From Trichomonas tenax (lineage: Eukaryota; Parabasalia; Trichomonadida; Trichomonadidae), in NCBI GenBank assembly GCA_023091735.1, contig JALKBU010001385.1, positions 1 through 11,711 on the forward strand: a DNA stretch of 11,711 nt, given 5' to 3'. Of this stretch, positions 1-7,627 are shown one piece after another; the stretch's first letter is position 1; each line of letters starts with the position of its first letter. The notes under the pieces are model-generated. The model did no database searches. It was given only the letters and a program-made list of their open reading frames with translations, and was not told the DNA's origin. Made by a program: the position numbers and the translations under genes.

Positions 1-119
1 GTTGAATAGGCATCTGGATGCATCTCTGCTAGATCACCAGGTCATCCTTCACTATGAGGCCACAACTACTCATAATGAAGCTTTCTTTGGCTTCCAACAT
101 TGAGTTCAATCCATTTCAA
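1..119. other. Left edge, unassigned sequence outside the inverted repeat
   Basis: This stretch is less AT-rich than the other spacers. On the + strand it has a stop-free frame from base 2 to about 108, without a recognisable motif. It may be the tail of a neighbouring gene or part of a larger repeat whose other portion is the arm at 120-244. Nothing more specific can be supported. Confidence 0.2.
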
Positions 120-244
120 CCTATTGACACTTTTCCATTTTTCCAGCAAACACTTCACTTTCCTTTGTTTTGACATCCTGACTTTACTTGTCAAAAATAA
201 GTTGCATGTCAGAAAAGCACGTTGTTCTATTTTGTCCCAGTCCC
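120..244 (+). repeat. Left arm of a ~125 bp inverted repeat
   Basis: Read on the + strand, this segment matches the reverse complement of 11585-11711. The first 25 bases are identical (starting CCTATTGACACTTTTCC), the next 11-13 differ, and the following 89 carry only 5 mismatches, ending with 38 identical bases up to CCCAGTCCC. Similarity stops abruptly after 244. The arm ends about 110 bp before the RRM gene, so it lies in that gene's upstream region. It could be the terminal repeat of a large element or two copies of a dispersed short repeat in opposite orientation. I recognise no transposase in the window. Confidence 0.85.
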
Positions 245-328
245 ACTTGATTTGTACTTAGAAAATTTTAGAACTTGCATTTTTGCCACGTAAATTGCCA
301 GAAACAATTTTCTGACTGAGAAATTTTA

Positions 329-334
329 TCACAA
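329..334 (+). promoter_or_regulatory. Probable initiator (Inr) of the RRM gene
   Basis: TCACAA fits the trichomonad initiator consensus TCA(+1)Y(T/A) and lies 23 bases before the ATG at 357, which would leave a 5' leader of about 26 nt, as is usual in these organisms. The match is short, so chance is possible in AT-rich DNA. Confidence 0.45.
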
Positions 335-356
335 AATAAATTCTGACGATTATTCG

Positions 357-968
357 ATGTCAGGCGACGAAGGCAACCAAGAGTACGACCATCAGTCCGG
401 CGGCGATGAGCAACCAGAGCACCAGGAGCAGGCAGAGCAGCCGAAGGAGGAGCAGGCCGAGCAACCAAAGGCTGAGACGTTCCAGATTTGGATCGGTAAC
501 CTTTCATACGACACAACAGTAGACTCGCTGAAGACCAAGTTCAGCGAATTCGGAAATGTTCTCTCGTGCCGCATCCCAACGAGGGCACAGAACGGCAGAT
601 CCAGAGGATTCGGTTTCATTGAGTACGCCCAGAAGGAAGAAGCTGACAAAGCCATCGCCGAAATGAACAAGAAGGAGTTTGAAGGCCGTACAATTGATGT
701 TGACTTCTGCAAAGGCCGCACAGAGAGACGTCGCGAAGATCACCGCGGAGGAAGACGCGATGACGGCTACGACCGCCGTGGTGATCGCCGTGACGACCGT
801 CGTTACAGCAGGTTCCGTGACTATGATGATGACCGTGACTACGACCGCAGAAGAAGGCGTTATTACGACGATGACCGCGATTATGACCGCAGAAGGAGCC
901 GCGACTACGATGATGACCGTGACTACGACAGGAGAGATCGTGACTATGATGACCGCCGCCATTATTAA
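357..968 (+). CDS. Small RRM-type RNA-binding protein with Arg/Asp/Tyr-rich tail
   Basis: A 203-residue single-RRM protein, expected to bind RNA in the nucleus (splicing or mRNP assembly). Residues 1-40 are an acidic, Gln-rich leader with two EQAEQPK copies. Residues 42-119 form one RNA-recognition motif, with RNP2 IWIGNL (44-49) and RNP1 RGFGFIEY (83-90), both with the aromatic residues that stack on RNA. From about 120 the chain is almost entirely Arg, Asp and Tyr, in a 14-residue repeat of the DYDDDRDYDRRR type. It resembles SR-like and U1-70K-like tails with Asp in place of most Ser. The ATG at 357 is the first in frame and follows an initiator-like TCACAA. The gene is clearly more GC-rich than its neighbours, with C-ending codons, suggesting strong expression. 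The exact orthologue cannot be named. Confidence 0.92.
   Translation: MSGDEGNQEYDHQSGGDEQPEHQEQAEQPKEEQAEQPKAETFQIWIGNLSYDTTVDSLKTKFSEFGNVLSCRIPTRAQNGRSRGFGFIEYAQKEEADKAIAEMNKKEFEGRTIDVDFCKGRTERRREDHRGGRRDDGYDRRGDRRDDRRYSRFRDYDDDRDYDRRRRRYYDDDRDYDRRRSRDYDDDRDYDRRDRDYDDRRHY
816..965 (+). repeat. In-frame 42 bp tandem repeat encoding the RD/DY tail
   Basis: About 3.5 copies of a 14-codon unit encode residues 154-203, roughly R-DYDDDRDYDRRR-R/S. Copies differ by synonymous changes (GAC/GAT, CGC/CGT/AGA), so the peptide is better conserved than the DNA. That suggests selection on the protein rather than a very recent expansion. The last copy is truncated and ends RRHY. Confidence 0.75.
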
Positions 969-1940
969 GAACTTAGAATTTTCCCTTTTTGGTATTGAAT
1001 ACTATTTAATGGTTGAAAGTAAACTTTTGTGCAAATTGGACCATATTATCACAATTAGAGCTGTTTCCGCTGATTAGTTCAAGAAGTTCATTTCCGATTT
1101 CGCTTATATTCAGTTTTCTTTGCGACTGTTTTCTTACAATGCAGCTATGTATTAGAATCTACGCAATGGAATTCGAAACAAAAAAAATCGAAATCATTAC
1201 AAAATCAAATTTTCGAATTAACTAGCCATTTAACGAATGCGTATACTCTATACATCTATAGCAGTCAAGCATTACCCTACATCATACTATAATTTTCAAT
1301 ATTTTATTTTCGTCATATATTTAGCCATAATCATTGTAATATATCATCTATTATATATCTGTTATGCGATTGCAATGAAATAATGTGAAATTGAATATAT
1401 TTTTTATGAATTTATTTTCAAATTTTGAATTTTGATGCTTTATACTGAATAATATTTAGAAATTACTTTCTTTTAAGTGTGAATATTAATCTTTCAATGT
1501 TATACTAATTAATATTTAACAAAAGCAAATTCTTCAATTGGATGTCTATGGATAGATTTATAATCTATCTTATATAAATTTTGTTCTTATCTGTTCTAAG
1601 AACCAAATGCTAATTTAATCAATAATATACAGTGGTGAATGACAAATCATAATGATTAATGCAATATCAAAATGAAGAACAAAATAAGACTGATGAATTA
1701 CAAATAGCAATAATGGAATAGATAGCATGCGCATCGATTAGAATTACGTTAGATATATAACTGAGTCTTATAAACCTTTGGATATTGAAAAAAAATACTG
1801 ATTACATTAAAGCAAATTTGTTGCTTATGATGTACCCTATTTTGCTATAGTTTAATCTATGCTAATTTGAGGGAAAATGACTTTTTTTGAGGGAGGGAAT
1901 AACGCGAGTTTGCCATTTTAGAGTCGCCTTCATTCTTCTA

Positions 1941-1983
1941 TCACCACTAGCGGTTGCTTCTAAGCAATGAATTCACTACTAGC
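1941..1983. repeat. Direct repeat bracketing a perfect hairpin
   Basis: TCACCACTAGC (1941-1951) and TCACTACTAGC (1973-1983) are direct repeats matching at 10 of 11 positions. Between them, TTGCTT-CT-AAGCAA (1954-1967) forms a perfect 6 bp stem with a 2-base loop. The arrangement lies about 200 bp upstream of the hydrolase ATG. Its role is unknown; a binding site or a small transposition scar are both possible. Confidence 0.5.
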
Positions 1984-2158
1984 TTTGATCGATTTTTTTG
2001 AATTGATTTTAGTCCAAATATTTGGTATGAAGCCAAAACTGTGAACTAAAACTATTACAGTAGTGTTTACTTCTATGAGAGACCTTTTAAGAAAAAAAAA
2101 ATTTCTAATAATTTGGCTGTTTTATTATCAAATAATTTCAAGAATAAATTAAAAATTG

Positions 2159-2176
2159 TTTTTTTTTTTTTCAATT
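2159..2176 (+). promoter_or_regulatory. T-tract with weak initiator-like TCAATT before the hydrolase
   Basis: A run of 13 T leads into TCAATT, whose last base is 8 bases before the ATG at 2185. TCA followed by A departs from the trichomonad consensus TCAY(T/A), so this is a weak candidate. The position and the T-rich lead-in are what favour it. Confidence 0.3.
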
Positions 2177-2184
2177 AAAAAATA

Positions 2185-3150
2185 ATGTGGTTACAAAAAT
2201 TTCTCGCAAAATTCGTTTACAGACCTCCAAGAAGTCAGTACGACATCAACACGTTACAAACTGAAGCTCAGTTGCCAGATGGATCAACAGTTCCTCGCAC
2301 ACCAATAGAAGCCACGAATTCTCGCGGATTAAAGATCATTGGATCGATTTACAAGTCGGATGTTAAAATACCGGGAACACCTGCTGTTATTTACCTTCAT
2401 GGAAATGCAAGTTCCCAACGCGAAGGCCAATATTTAACTTGGTATCTTTGCGACCTCGGAATTTCAGTTGTTTGCGTCGATCTCGCAGGGTCAGGTAATT
2501 CTGAGGGTGAAACAATAGGAATGGGTTTTTATGAAAGAGATGACGTTAAATGCATAGTTAAGTACATACGCGAACATCATAGAATAGATAAAGTTATGCT
2601 TTTCGGTAGATCTATGGGTGCTGCAACTGCTGCATGGTATGCTTGCGAAAATGACGATATTTCAGGAATTATTTGCGATTCTTCTTACATCTCCTTATGG
2701 GATGTCATTCTCGACTTTACACGCAATAACATCTTCTTAAGAGCGCTTGGATACGTTTTATATCCATATGTTAACATATCAGTGAAAAAATACGGCAAAT
2801 TCTCAACGAATGATATTAATTATCGCGATAAACTCAACAATGCGAAGGTTCCAGCACTTTTTGTACATGCTTACAAAGACAATTTTGTTGGAATTAACGA
2901 ATCACAAGAAATATTTGCTTTATATGGCGGAAGTGAGAAATATCTGTTGACATGTGCTGGTGGGCATAATAATCCGCGTAAAAATTATGTCCTTGACCAA
3001 GAATTTGTTTTTATTTCCAAAGTTTTCGGAGTATTAAACACATCAGACATTGCTGAGCGTCCTGAAGAACAAATAAGTCAAGAAGCTCACTTTACAAGCA
3101 TCCAGGACATGATTGGACAAAGGAGAGGAAATGATAATCCAGATAACTGA
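2185..3150 (+). CDS. Alpha/beta hydrolase (ABHD17/S33-like serine hydrolase)
   Basis: A 321-residue alpha/beta-hydrolase-fold protein, probably a serine esterase, thioesterase or peptidase; the substrate cannot be read from sequence. The fold's landmarks are in order: a FVYRPPRSQYD-type N-terminus as in ABHD13/ABHD17-like proteins; YLHGNAS (70-76) forming the oxyanion side; VDLAGSGNSEG (98-108); the nucleophile elbow GRSMGA with Ser143; VPALFVHAYKDNFV supplying Asp232; and GGHNNPR supplying His261. The triad therefore looks complete. There is no signal peptide or membrane segment, so it is likely cytosolic or peripherally attached. The ATG at 2185 is the first in frame and follows a T-tract. 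About 40 residues after the fold are polar and unassigned. Trichomonad genomes carry many such genes, often annotated as clan SC serine peptidases. It faces the GH3 gene tail-to-tail. Confidence 0.9.
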   Translation: MWLQKFLAKFVYRPPRSQYDINTLQTEAQLPDGSTVPRTPIEATNSRGLKIIGSIYKSDVKIPGTPAVIYLHGNASSQREGQYLTWYLCDLGISVVCVDLAGSGNSEGETIGMGFYERDDVKCIVKYIREHHRIDKVMLFGRSMGAATAAWYACENDDISGIICDSSYISLWDVILDFTRNNIFLRALGYVLYPYVNISVKKYGKFSTNDINYRDKLNNAKVPALFVHAYKDNFVGINESQEIFALYGGSEKYLLTCAGGHNNPRKNYVLDQEFVFISKVFGVLNTSDIAERPEEQISQEAHFTSIQDMIGQRRGNDNPDN

Positions 3151-3204
3151 GAAACTCGCGTTGTTTATTAAAAATTATAATATATAATTACTAATTTGAT
3201 TTTA

Positions 3205-4167
3205 CTATAGTAACAAAGCTGGGCACACGAAAATTAACTTACGAAAAAATTATTTTCGCTTGAAGACATATTAATTATATAGTAAATATGATTAATATCA
3301 TTCCTGTAAAAGCTTATTCGAAATCTATCGGCCAATTTTTGTATAAACAGGAAAAAAAAGTCTTTTCTAGATTAAAACTTTATTTTTAGCCTTTTAAATG
3401 TGATTAATGCAATACAAAAACTGGCAACTGGCTATATTTTAGATGTGTATATATAAAACAACTAAAAATAGAGTTTGGATCGAAATATCACGTCATTTAT
3501 TTCAAGAAATGCTTTTTGTTATAAAATGATTAGTGAATATCATCTGCAAGAGCTATGAAAACCAAATATTTCATTATCCTTGTAAAATAGCATATAGAAA
3601 AAGAATTCAATAGTTTATTCCAATAACAAAACAGCAATACGTAATAAATAACCCAAAAGGCTTGATATCTATTGCATGCAGAATGCAAACAGTTGTAATG
3701 CTGTCTATGTAAGTGAAAGAATGATGAGTTAATTTTGCAACTCGAAATGAGCCGATAGATTCTTGATGATATTTATGTGTACTAATTATTAGGAAGGAAT
3801 CGATCTGAGGGACTATATGGCAAGTCGGAAATATGCTTTTATGAAATCATTGATATATTGATTTGCAGGTTTTAGAGAAATAAGACGAAAAACTGCGACA
3901 AAAGCGCATGCAGTGATAATAGAATCGTTACTTGTAAGATTTGAAGGTATTTGAAATAAAATGTGAATTTCGAGTTACTGGACGATAATAACCAGCTGTG
4001 GTAATAAGATAAACTGTAGTTAAACATTTACATAAGGAGATTCACCTATCATCTTTATTCTATGCATACTGTGTTTTGGGAATAGGTAACTCTTTTATCT
4101 CCGTAAATTAATAGAACGATAGAAAATGTACGTTAAATTTCGTGCTCCCAGCTTTATAGTAACTATA
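3205..4167. mobile_element. Possible short non-autonomous element with inverted ends
   Basis: The segment 3205-3238 matches the reverse complement of 4132-4167. The core AAAGCTGGG-NN-CACGAAA-N-TTAAC agrees at all but 3 of 24 positions, and both ends begin TATAGT. Weaker similarity seems to continue inward. The ~960 bp between holds no coding frame, which fits a MITE-like element in the convergent spacer between the hydrolase and GH3 genes. I could not identify a clean target-site duplication, so inverted spacer sequence of another origin is possible. Confidence 0.4.
4027..4107. other. Compound imperfect hairpin in the convergent spacer
   Basis: Paired segments in order are TTTAC (4027-4031), GGAGAT (4036-4041) and ACCTAT (4044-4049), answered by ATAGGT (4082-4087), ATCTCC (4097-4102) and GTAAA (4103-4107). 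That gives 17 base pairs with small interior loops and a ~32-base terminal loop. It lies within the possible element at 3205-4167. It may be part of that element's fold-back structure or act on RNA 3' ends of the two converging genes. Confidence 0.4.
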
Positions 4168-4200
4168 CACTCTAAATTTTAGTTTATTTTTTCTTTTCTT

Positions 4201-4389
4201 TTAATTTCCTTCAACGTAGGACTGTCTTTGTCTAGAAGATGTGTTATTGCAATCGTTATTTCTAGAGATAATTCCATTATAAACGAATTTATTTTTGATG
4301 AATTTAATTGATTCAGAATCGAATTTGTTTGAACTGCTATTGTCTTTAGTATTAACGAGTGATATCAATCTGTTGCCTAATTCTATCAT
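4201..4389 (-). CDS. Weak 62-codon frame, perhaps the tail of a lost gene
   Basis: This is an open frame of 62 codons from ATG; the frame stays open for 19 codons further upstream, to 4446, where it meets a TAA. The peptide is polar, rich in Asn, Ser and Lys, with a possible amphipathic start (MIELGNRLISLV). No domain, signal peptide or family is recognised. No initiator motif precedes the ATG, and the frame begins only 88 bp after the stop of the GH3 gene on the same strand. It could be a small gene, the 3' remnant of a longer one, or chance. Confidence 0.2.
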   Translation of the reverse strand: MIELGNRLISLVNTKDNSSSNKFDSESIKFIKNKFVYNGIISRNNDCNNTSSRQRQSYVEGN

Positions 4390-4477
4390 GATATAATCTG
4401 AAGGTTCAACATGTAAAACATTTTTGAGATTGATGAGAGTTTTGTGTTAAAAGAAGTCACAGAAGTGTCAAATTAAA

Positions 4478-6193
4478 TTAATATTCAGTCCTGAATGGCA
4501 TTGTTGCATTAAATGATATCTTTCCAATTGTTATATCAATAGCAGAAGAAACACTTAAACGAGAATATTCATATCCAACAATCTTTGTTGATATTGCCTT
4601 GAACTCACTAAATTCGTATGGATCGGATAATGAAACAACAATAGTTTTGTTGTTGATGCTGTTGTATTCGTTAATCAAATTGATCTGACTCCTATTCCAT
4701 CTCGATTTATAAGGAACAAATATTGTTAATTCATTTAGTTTGCCGATATTCAATATAGTATCATATTGTTCGTTTGTTATTGATTTACTGAACTTAAATT
4801 GTTCAATCGATACGAATTTTGATAGTCTCGAACAATAGCTTTCTTTGATGTATTCTTCAAGCATATATTCATTAGAAAGATCAGCTTCTAAACAAACAAC
4901 TTTTGTATCATTTGCTATTGGAAGAAGTTTTCTATCATCGACAAAATATGTCATTCCATGATTGGAAACACTTTCGGCAAATTCTCGATTTGATTTATAG
5001 TCAACATCAATTTGGTTGATAAAATCTTGATTACCATTCTGTTCTAACTTTTTTTGATACTTCATTTTTGCATTGATAATTCTTCTAACAGCGCTGTCAA
5101 CTGTTTCAATCTGAAGTCTTCCATCATCAACACATTGCATTAGAAAATCAATCGCATAATATTGAATGGGATCAAAGACTTTCCCACAACTACAAATCAA
5201 GTCAACACCTGCATTAATAGCTTCCAAAATAGTTTCATTATATCTATCTTGGCTGAGAGCTTTCATTACCATGCTGTCTGTAATAACGAGCCCATCATAT
5301 TTTAATTCTATTCTGAGATAATCAATGCATCTACTGCTGATGCTGCAAGCTTTGAATTCATCGAGAGGAGTAAGAAGATGTCCAGCCATTATCATATCAA
5401 CACCACGATTTATAGAAGCTTTAATTGGAACTAAATCAATATCATTGAGAGTCATCATTGTTCTATTAATTTTCGGAAGTTCCAAATGCGAATCTTTTGT
5501 TGTTTCTCCATGGCCTGGATAGTGCTTCGAACAACATAATACACCGGCTTTCTTATGCCCATCAATAAATCTTTCTGCGAATTTTTTGACAGTTGATGGA
5601 TCATCGCCAAAACTTCGATCGCCAACAATCGGATTTGCAAAATTGCTGTTAACATCTGTTACTGGAGCGAAATTAAGATTTATTCCTACATCACGAAGCT
5701 CCAATGCTTGAAGAGATGAAGATTTATATGAATTTTCAATGTTTCCTGTGGCTGCAATTGTCATTAAAGAAGGAAATGTTGTTGAATTGCGAAACATTCT
5801 GATTTGACTTCCTCCTTCTTGATCAATCGAAATAAATGCAGGAAGACCAAAGAAACTTTGTGAATATGTTTGCAATTGATTTGTTAATGATCTGATTTGG
5901 TTCTGTGAGACAAGATTACGTCCCATTAAAATAAAATTACCAATACTATGGCTTTGTATTAATGCCAAAACAGATGGAAGCAATCGCTCAGATGGAATAT
6001 CCAGAACGAACATCTGACCTAGTTTCTGTCTCAGCGACATTCTGCTTAATATTTTATTTATTTGATCATTTTCACTCGATCTAAATGATAAAGCGATCCA
6101 CGTAATGATCATTATCGAAGTGAAGATATTGATTGGAAGAAGATACTTCACCCTTAAAATTCTCTTTTTTCGAAATCTGTGTTTATGAATCAT
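4478..6193 (-). CDS. Membrane-anchored GH3 beta-N-acetylhexosaminidase (NagZ-like)
   Basis: A 571-residue glycoside hydrolase family 3 enzyme predicted to remove terminal beta-linked N-acetylglucosamine. The start at 6193 is chosen because an initiator motif ends at this ATG; the frame is open for 70 more codons upstream, but these would precede the predicted transcript start. The N-terminus is strongly basic (HKHRFRKKRILRVK), followed by one membrane segment (17-37), giving a type II protein with its catalytic part outside the cytosol or in the lumen. Landmarks are DQEGG (124-128), FAPVTDVN (175-182), KHYPGHG (223-229) with the His/Asp dyad loop KDSH (Asp234, His236), and ITDSMVM with nucleophile Asp306. 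This dyad is the NagZ-type acid/base arrangement. The C-terminal 150 residues resemble a degenerate second GH3 domain. Peptidoglycan or glycan degradation in a phagocytic lifestyle is inferred; bacterial ancestry is possible. Confidence 0.9.
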   Translation of the reverse strand: MIHKHRFRKKRILRVKYLLPINIFTSIMIITWIALSFRSSENDQINKILSRMSLRQKLGQMFVLDIPSERLLPSVLALIQSHSIGNFILMGRNLVSQNQIRSLTNQLQTYSQSFFGLPAFISIDQEGGSQIRMFRNSTTFPSLMTIAATGNIENSYKSSSLQALELRDVGINLNFAPVTDVNSNFANPIVGDRSFGDDPSTVKKFAERFIDGHKKAGVLCCSKHYPGHGETTKDSHLELPKINRTMMTLNDIDLVPIKASINRGVDMIMAGHLLTPLDEFKACSISSRCIDYLRIELKYDGLVITDSMVMKALSQDRYNETILEAINAGVDLICSCGKVFDPIQYYAIDFLMQCVDDGRLQIETVDSAVRRIINAKMKYQKKLEQNGNQDFINQIDVDYKSNREFAESVSNHGMTYFVDDRKLLPIANDTKVVCLEADLSNEYMLEEYIKESYCSRLSKFVSIEQFKFSKSITNEQYDTILNIGKLNELTIFVPYKSRWNRSQINLINEYNSINNKTIVVSLSDPYEFSEFKAISTKIVGYEYSRLSVSSAIDITIGKISFNATMPFRTEY

Positions 6194-6205
6194 TATGAAA
6201 AGTGA
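6194..6205 (-). promoter_or_regulatory. Initiator (Inr) of the GH3 gene
   Basis: On the minus strand TCACTTTTCATAATG reads directly into the start codon. TCACTTTTCATAA matches 12 of 13 positions of the extended trichomonad initiator TCAYTWYTCATTA, with the predicted first transcribed A at 6203 and a leader of 10 nt. This is the best promoter match in the window, and it fixes the GH3 start. Confidence 0.8.
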
Positions 6206-6900
6206 CAATACTTGATAGCATTTATAGATTGTTATCAAAAATAATTTTACTACAAAGATTGAAATCTTATTGATGAATTTGATTTCAATGGAAACAATAT
6301 TACGAAGATCGAATGCTACTGATTGAATATATTCCATTCGAGAAGAGGAATGAATATCGAAATCGAAGCATGAAACAACTGTTAAAGCAATTGGTGCACT
6401 CATATTGGCATTTAAGATACATAGAATTAACCGCTATACACAATTCATCTTCAAATAAATTTATTTTGGTTTTGGTTAGAGATGTTGATACATTCAAAGT
6501 AGGGATTGAACAGAGGTGTTGCAGCGACTGATGCTATGATACAGCTATCAAACTGAAACAATATATAGTTTACATCCATGCATTATATTTGGAACTATTA
6601 GACGTGTATGTTGTCGTTTTACATTTTTCAAAAATATTATTTTTATTTATTATTTGGTTATTTTACTATAATTACACATGAATTGTCACATACCAGTGAA
6701 GGTATTTTTGATTCTAATTCTAAATTTGTATAAAAATGAGTTTTGGATCATGAAAACACGCTTCGGAAATCAAGTTTTGTCACTTTTATAAATAGCAGGC
6801 TATTTTAACTTTGTGGAATTTTAATAAACAACATATTTTGGTACTATAATAAAGGATAAATGTCAGAAAAGTATCAGAAATTTCTTAAGAAACGTGACTT

Positions 6901-7085
6901 TTAACGTGCTTGAGGGGTTGGTTCATCGCCTCCAAACTTGAAATATAGCGAATGTATCATATGTATATCCTATTTCCTGATTTTCTTCCATTTTTTCGCT
7001 GTAACACCTCTGATTGAACACGAATCAATAGTTATCATCTTATTATTAAAATCGGCGATGTTATCAAAATAGCAATCGTTAATTA
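6901..7085 (-). pseudogene. Decayed beta-helix-like gene fragment
   Basis: On the minus strand 7083-7000 reads INDCYFDNIADFNNK followed by ITIDSCSI, nearly the same peptide as in the relic at 10597-10690. The x-[ND]-C-x-F-x-N pattern is typical of right-handed beta-helix coils in trichomonad surface proteins. The frame runs into a stop soon after. A short different-frame piece at 6901-6951 ends KFGGDEPTPQAR. There is no start codon or initiator, so this is a broken remnant. Confidence 0.5.
7011..7080 (-). repeat. 70 bp duplicated segment, inverted copy B
   Basis: The minus strand here matches the + strand at 10612-10681 over 70 bases with 5 mismatches (about 93%), starting AACGATTGCTATTTTGATAA and ending TGTTCAATCA. 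Flanks on both sides are unrelated. The two copies face each other across the OsmC-like and subtilase genes. Confidence 0.85.
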
Positions 7086-7192
7086 TAAAACATGTTGAAC
7101 AATGAATAATTTTTAATATAAATAAGTTAAACAAATCATATGATTGATGTTTGATATAGTATCGAGTTATTATTCATAATGAATGATGAAAA

Positions 7193-7600
7193 TTAGCAAG
7201 ATGCGATAATCTTTGGAGGGAAGCAAAGTGTAGCAGAGATTGGGCCCATTCCATCTTCAACTTGTGAAACAATTTGATCTAATTTATCGTGATCTATTTC
7301 TGCATTCGTGTTAACGTGAAGTTTGATTGTTCCAATTCTTTTCTTTGGTTTTTCAATCAAATCACTATCAACTTTGACTTTCAATGTGCTATATTTGATA
7401 TTCTGGAGGTCGAATGTGGTCTTGATAGCATTCGCTGCAGACGCTCCGAGCGCCATTAGCAAATAATCAGTTGGCGTCGGAGCTGTTCCAATTCCTCTAT
7501 TAATGATAGCACCACTGCCCTCAGTGTTCGTAGTGAACCAGTCAAAGCCTTTGATTAAACGTGCAACGGCTTTATTTGACCTCGAAAAAGAAGAAAGCAT
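7193..7600 (-). CDS. OsmC-like protein lacking both redox cysteines, hydrogenosomal presequence
   Basis: A 135-residue protein of the OsmC/Ohr fold, a family that reduces organic hydroperoxides using two cysteines. The family pattern is clear: PTPTDYLLMALGAS aligns with the segment that normally reads ALG-[GA]-C, and MGPISATL with the segment that normally reads CP-[VI]-[SA]. Here the first position is Ser54 (codon TCT) and the second Gly119 (GGC), each one base from a Cys codon. Two other cysteines, Cys126 and Cys135, lie near the C-terminus. The N-terminus MLSSFSRS has the form of a trichomonad hydrogenosomal presequence, with Arg at -2 if cleaved after Ser6-Arg7-Ser8 or nearby. T. vaginalis is known to have a hydrogenosomal OsmC. 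This copy is probably a catalytically dead or repurposed paralogue. Its start lies 27 bp after the subtilase stop. Confidence 0.88.
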   Translation of the reverse strand: MLSSFSRSNKAVARLIKGFDWFTTNTEGSGAIINRGIGTAPTPTDYLLMALGASAANAIKTTFDLQNIKYSTLKVKVDSDLIEKPKKRIGTIKLHVNTNAEIDHDKLDQIVSQVEDGMGPISATLCFPPKIIASC

Positions 7601-7605
7601 TTTTT

Positions 7606-7612
7606 AAAGTGT
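7606..7612 (-). promoter_or_regulatory. Initiator-like site of the OsmC-like gene
   Basis: Minus-strand ACACTTT, just before an A-run and the ATG at 7600, agrees with the trichomonad initiator from the second base (CA-C-T-T) but has A instead of the leading T. It lies in a 27 bp gap shared with the 3' end of the subtilase, so the OsmC promoter must overlap that gene's 3' region. Confidence 0.35.
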
Positions 7613-7627
7613 TACTTTTTAATAATT

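Larger units (their letters stand above)
969..2184. other. 1.2 kb AT-rich spacer between RRM and hydrolase genes
   Basis: No gene could be supported. The open frame at 1013-1225 has no recognisable composition or motif. Visible items are an imperfect direct repeat, TATACTGAATAATATTTA at 1441-1458 and TATACTAATTAATATTTA at 1501-1518 (16 of 18 matching); a somewhat GC-richer patch around 1870-1985 holding a hairpin bracketed by direct repeats; an A10 run at 2092-2101; and a T13 run at 2159-2171. Confidence 0.6.
6206..7192. other. 1 kb spacer between the GH3 and OsmC-like genes
   Basis: No intact gene is supported. Short overlapping open frames occur on both strands at 6300-6531, without motifs. 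A 16 bp inverted repeat with one mismatch lies at 6511-6526 (CAGAGGTGTTGCAGCG) and 6997-7012. A perfect 12 bp palindrome TTTCTTAAGAAA is at 6881-6892. The section from about 6901 to 7085 is a decayed beta-helix-like fragment on the minus strand, listed separately. Confidence 0.55.

Noticed and set aside
504..962. 152-codon minus-strand open frame opposite the RRM gene
   Set aside because: It is a low-complexity Val/Ile/Thr peptide, the antisense of the Arg/Asp/Tyr repeat. The + frame has clear RNP1 and RNP2 motifs.
679..1077. 132-codon + frame overlapping the RRM gene
   Set aside because: It reads the same repeat in a shifted frame and gives a Thr/Met/Ala-rich chain with no motif.
6194..6403. 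70-codon N-terminal extension of the GH3 gene
   Set aside because: A near-perfect initiator ends at the internal ATG (6193), and the extension would precede the predicted transcript start. It is kept only as a weak alternative.
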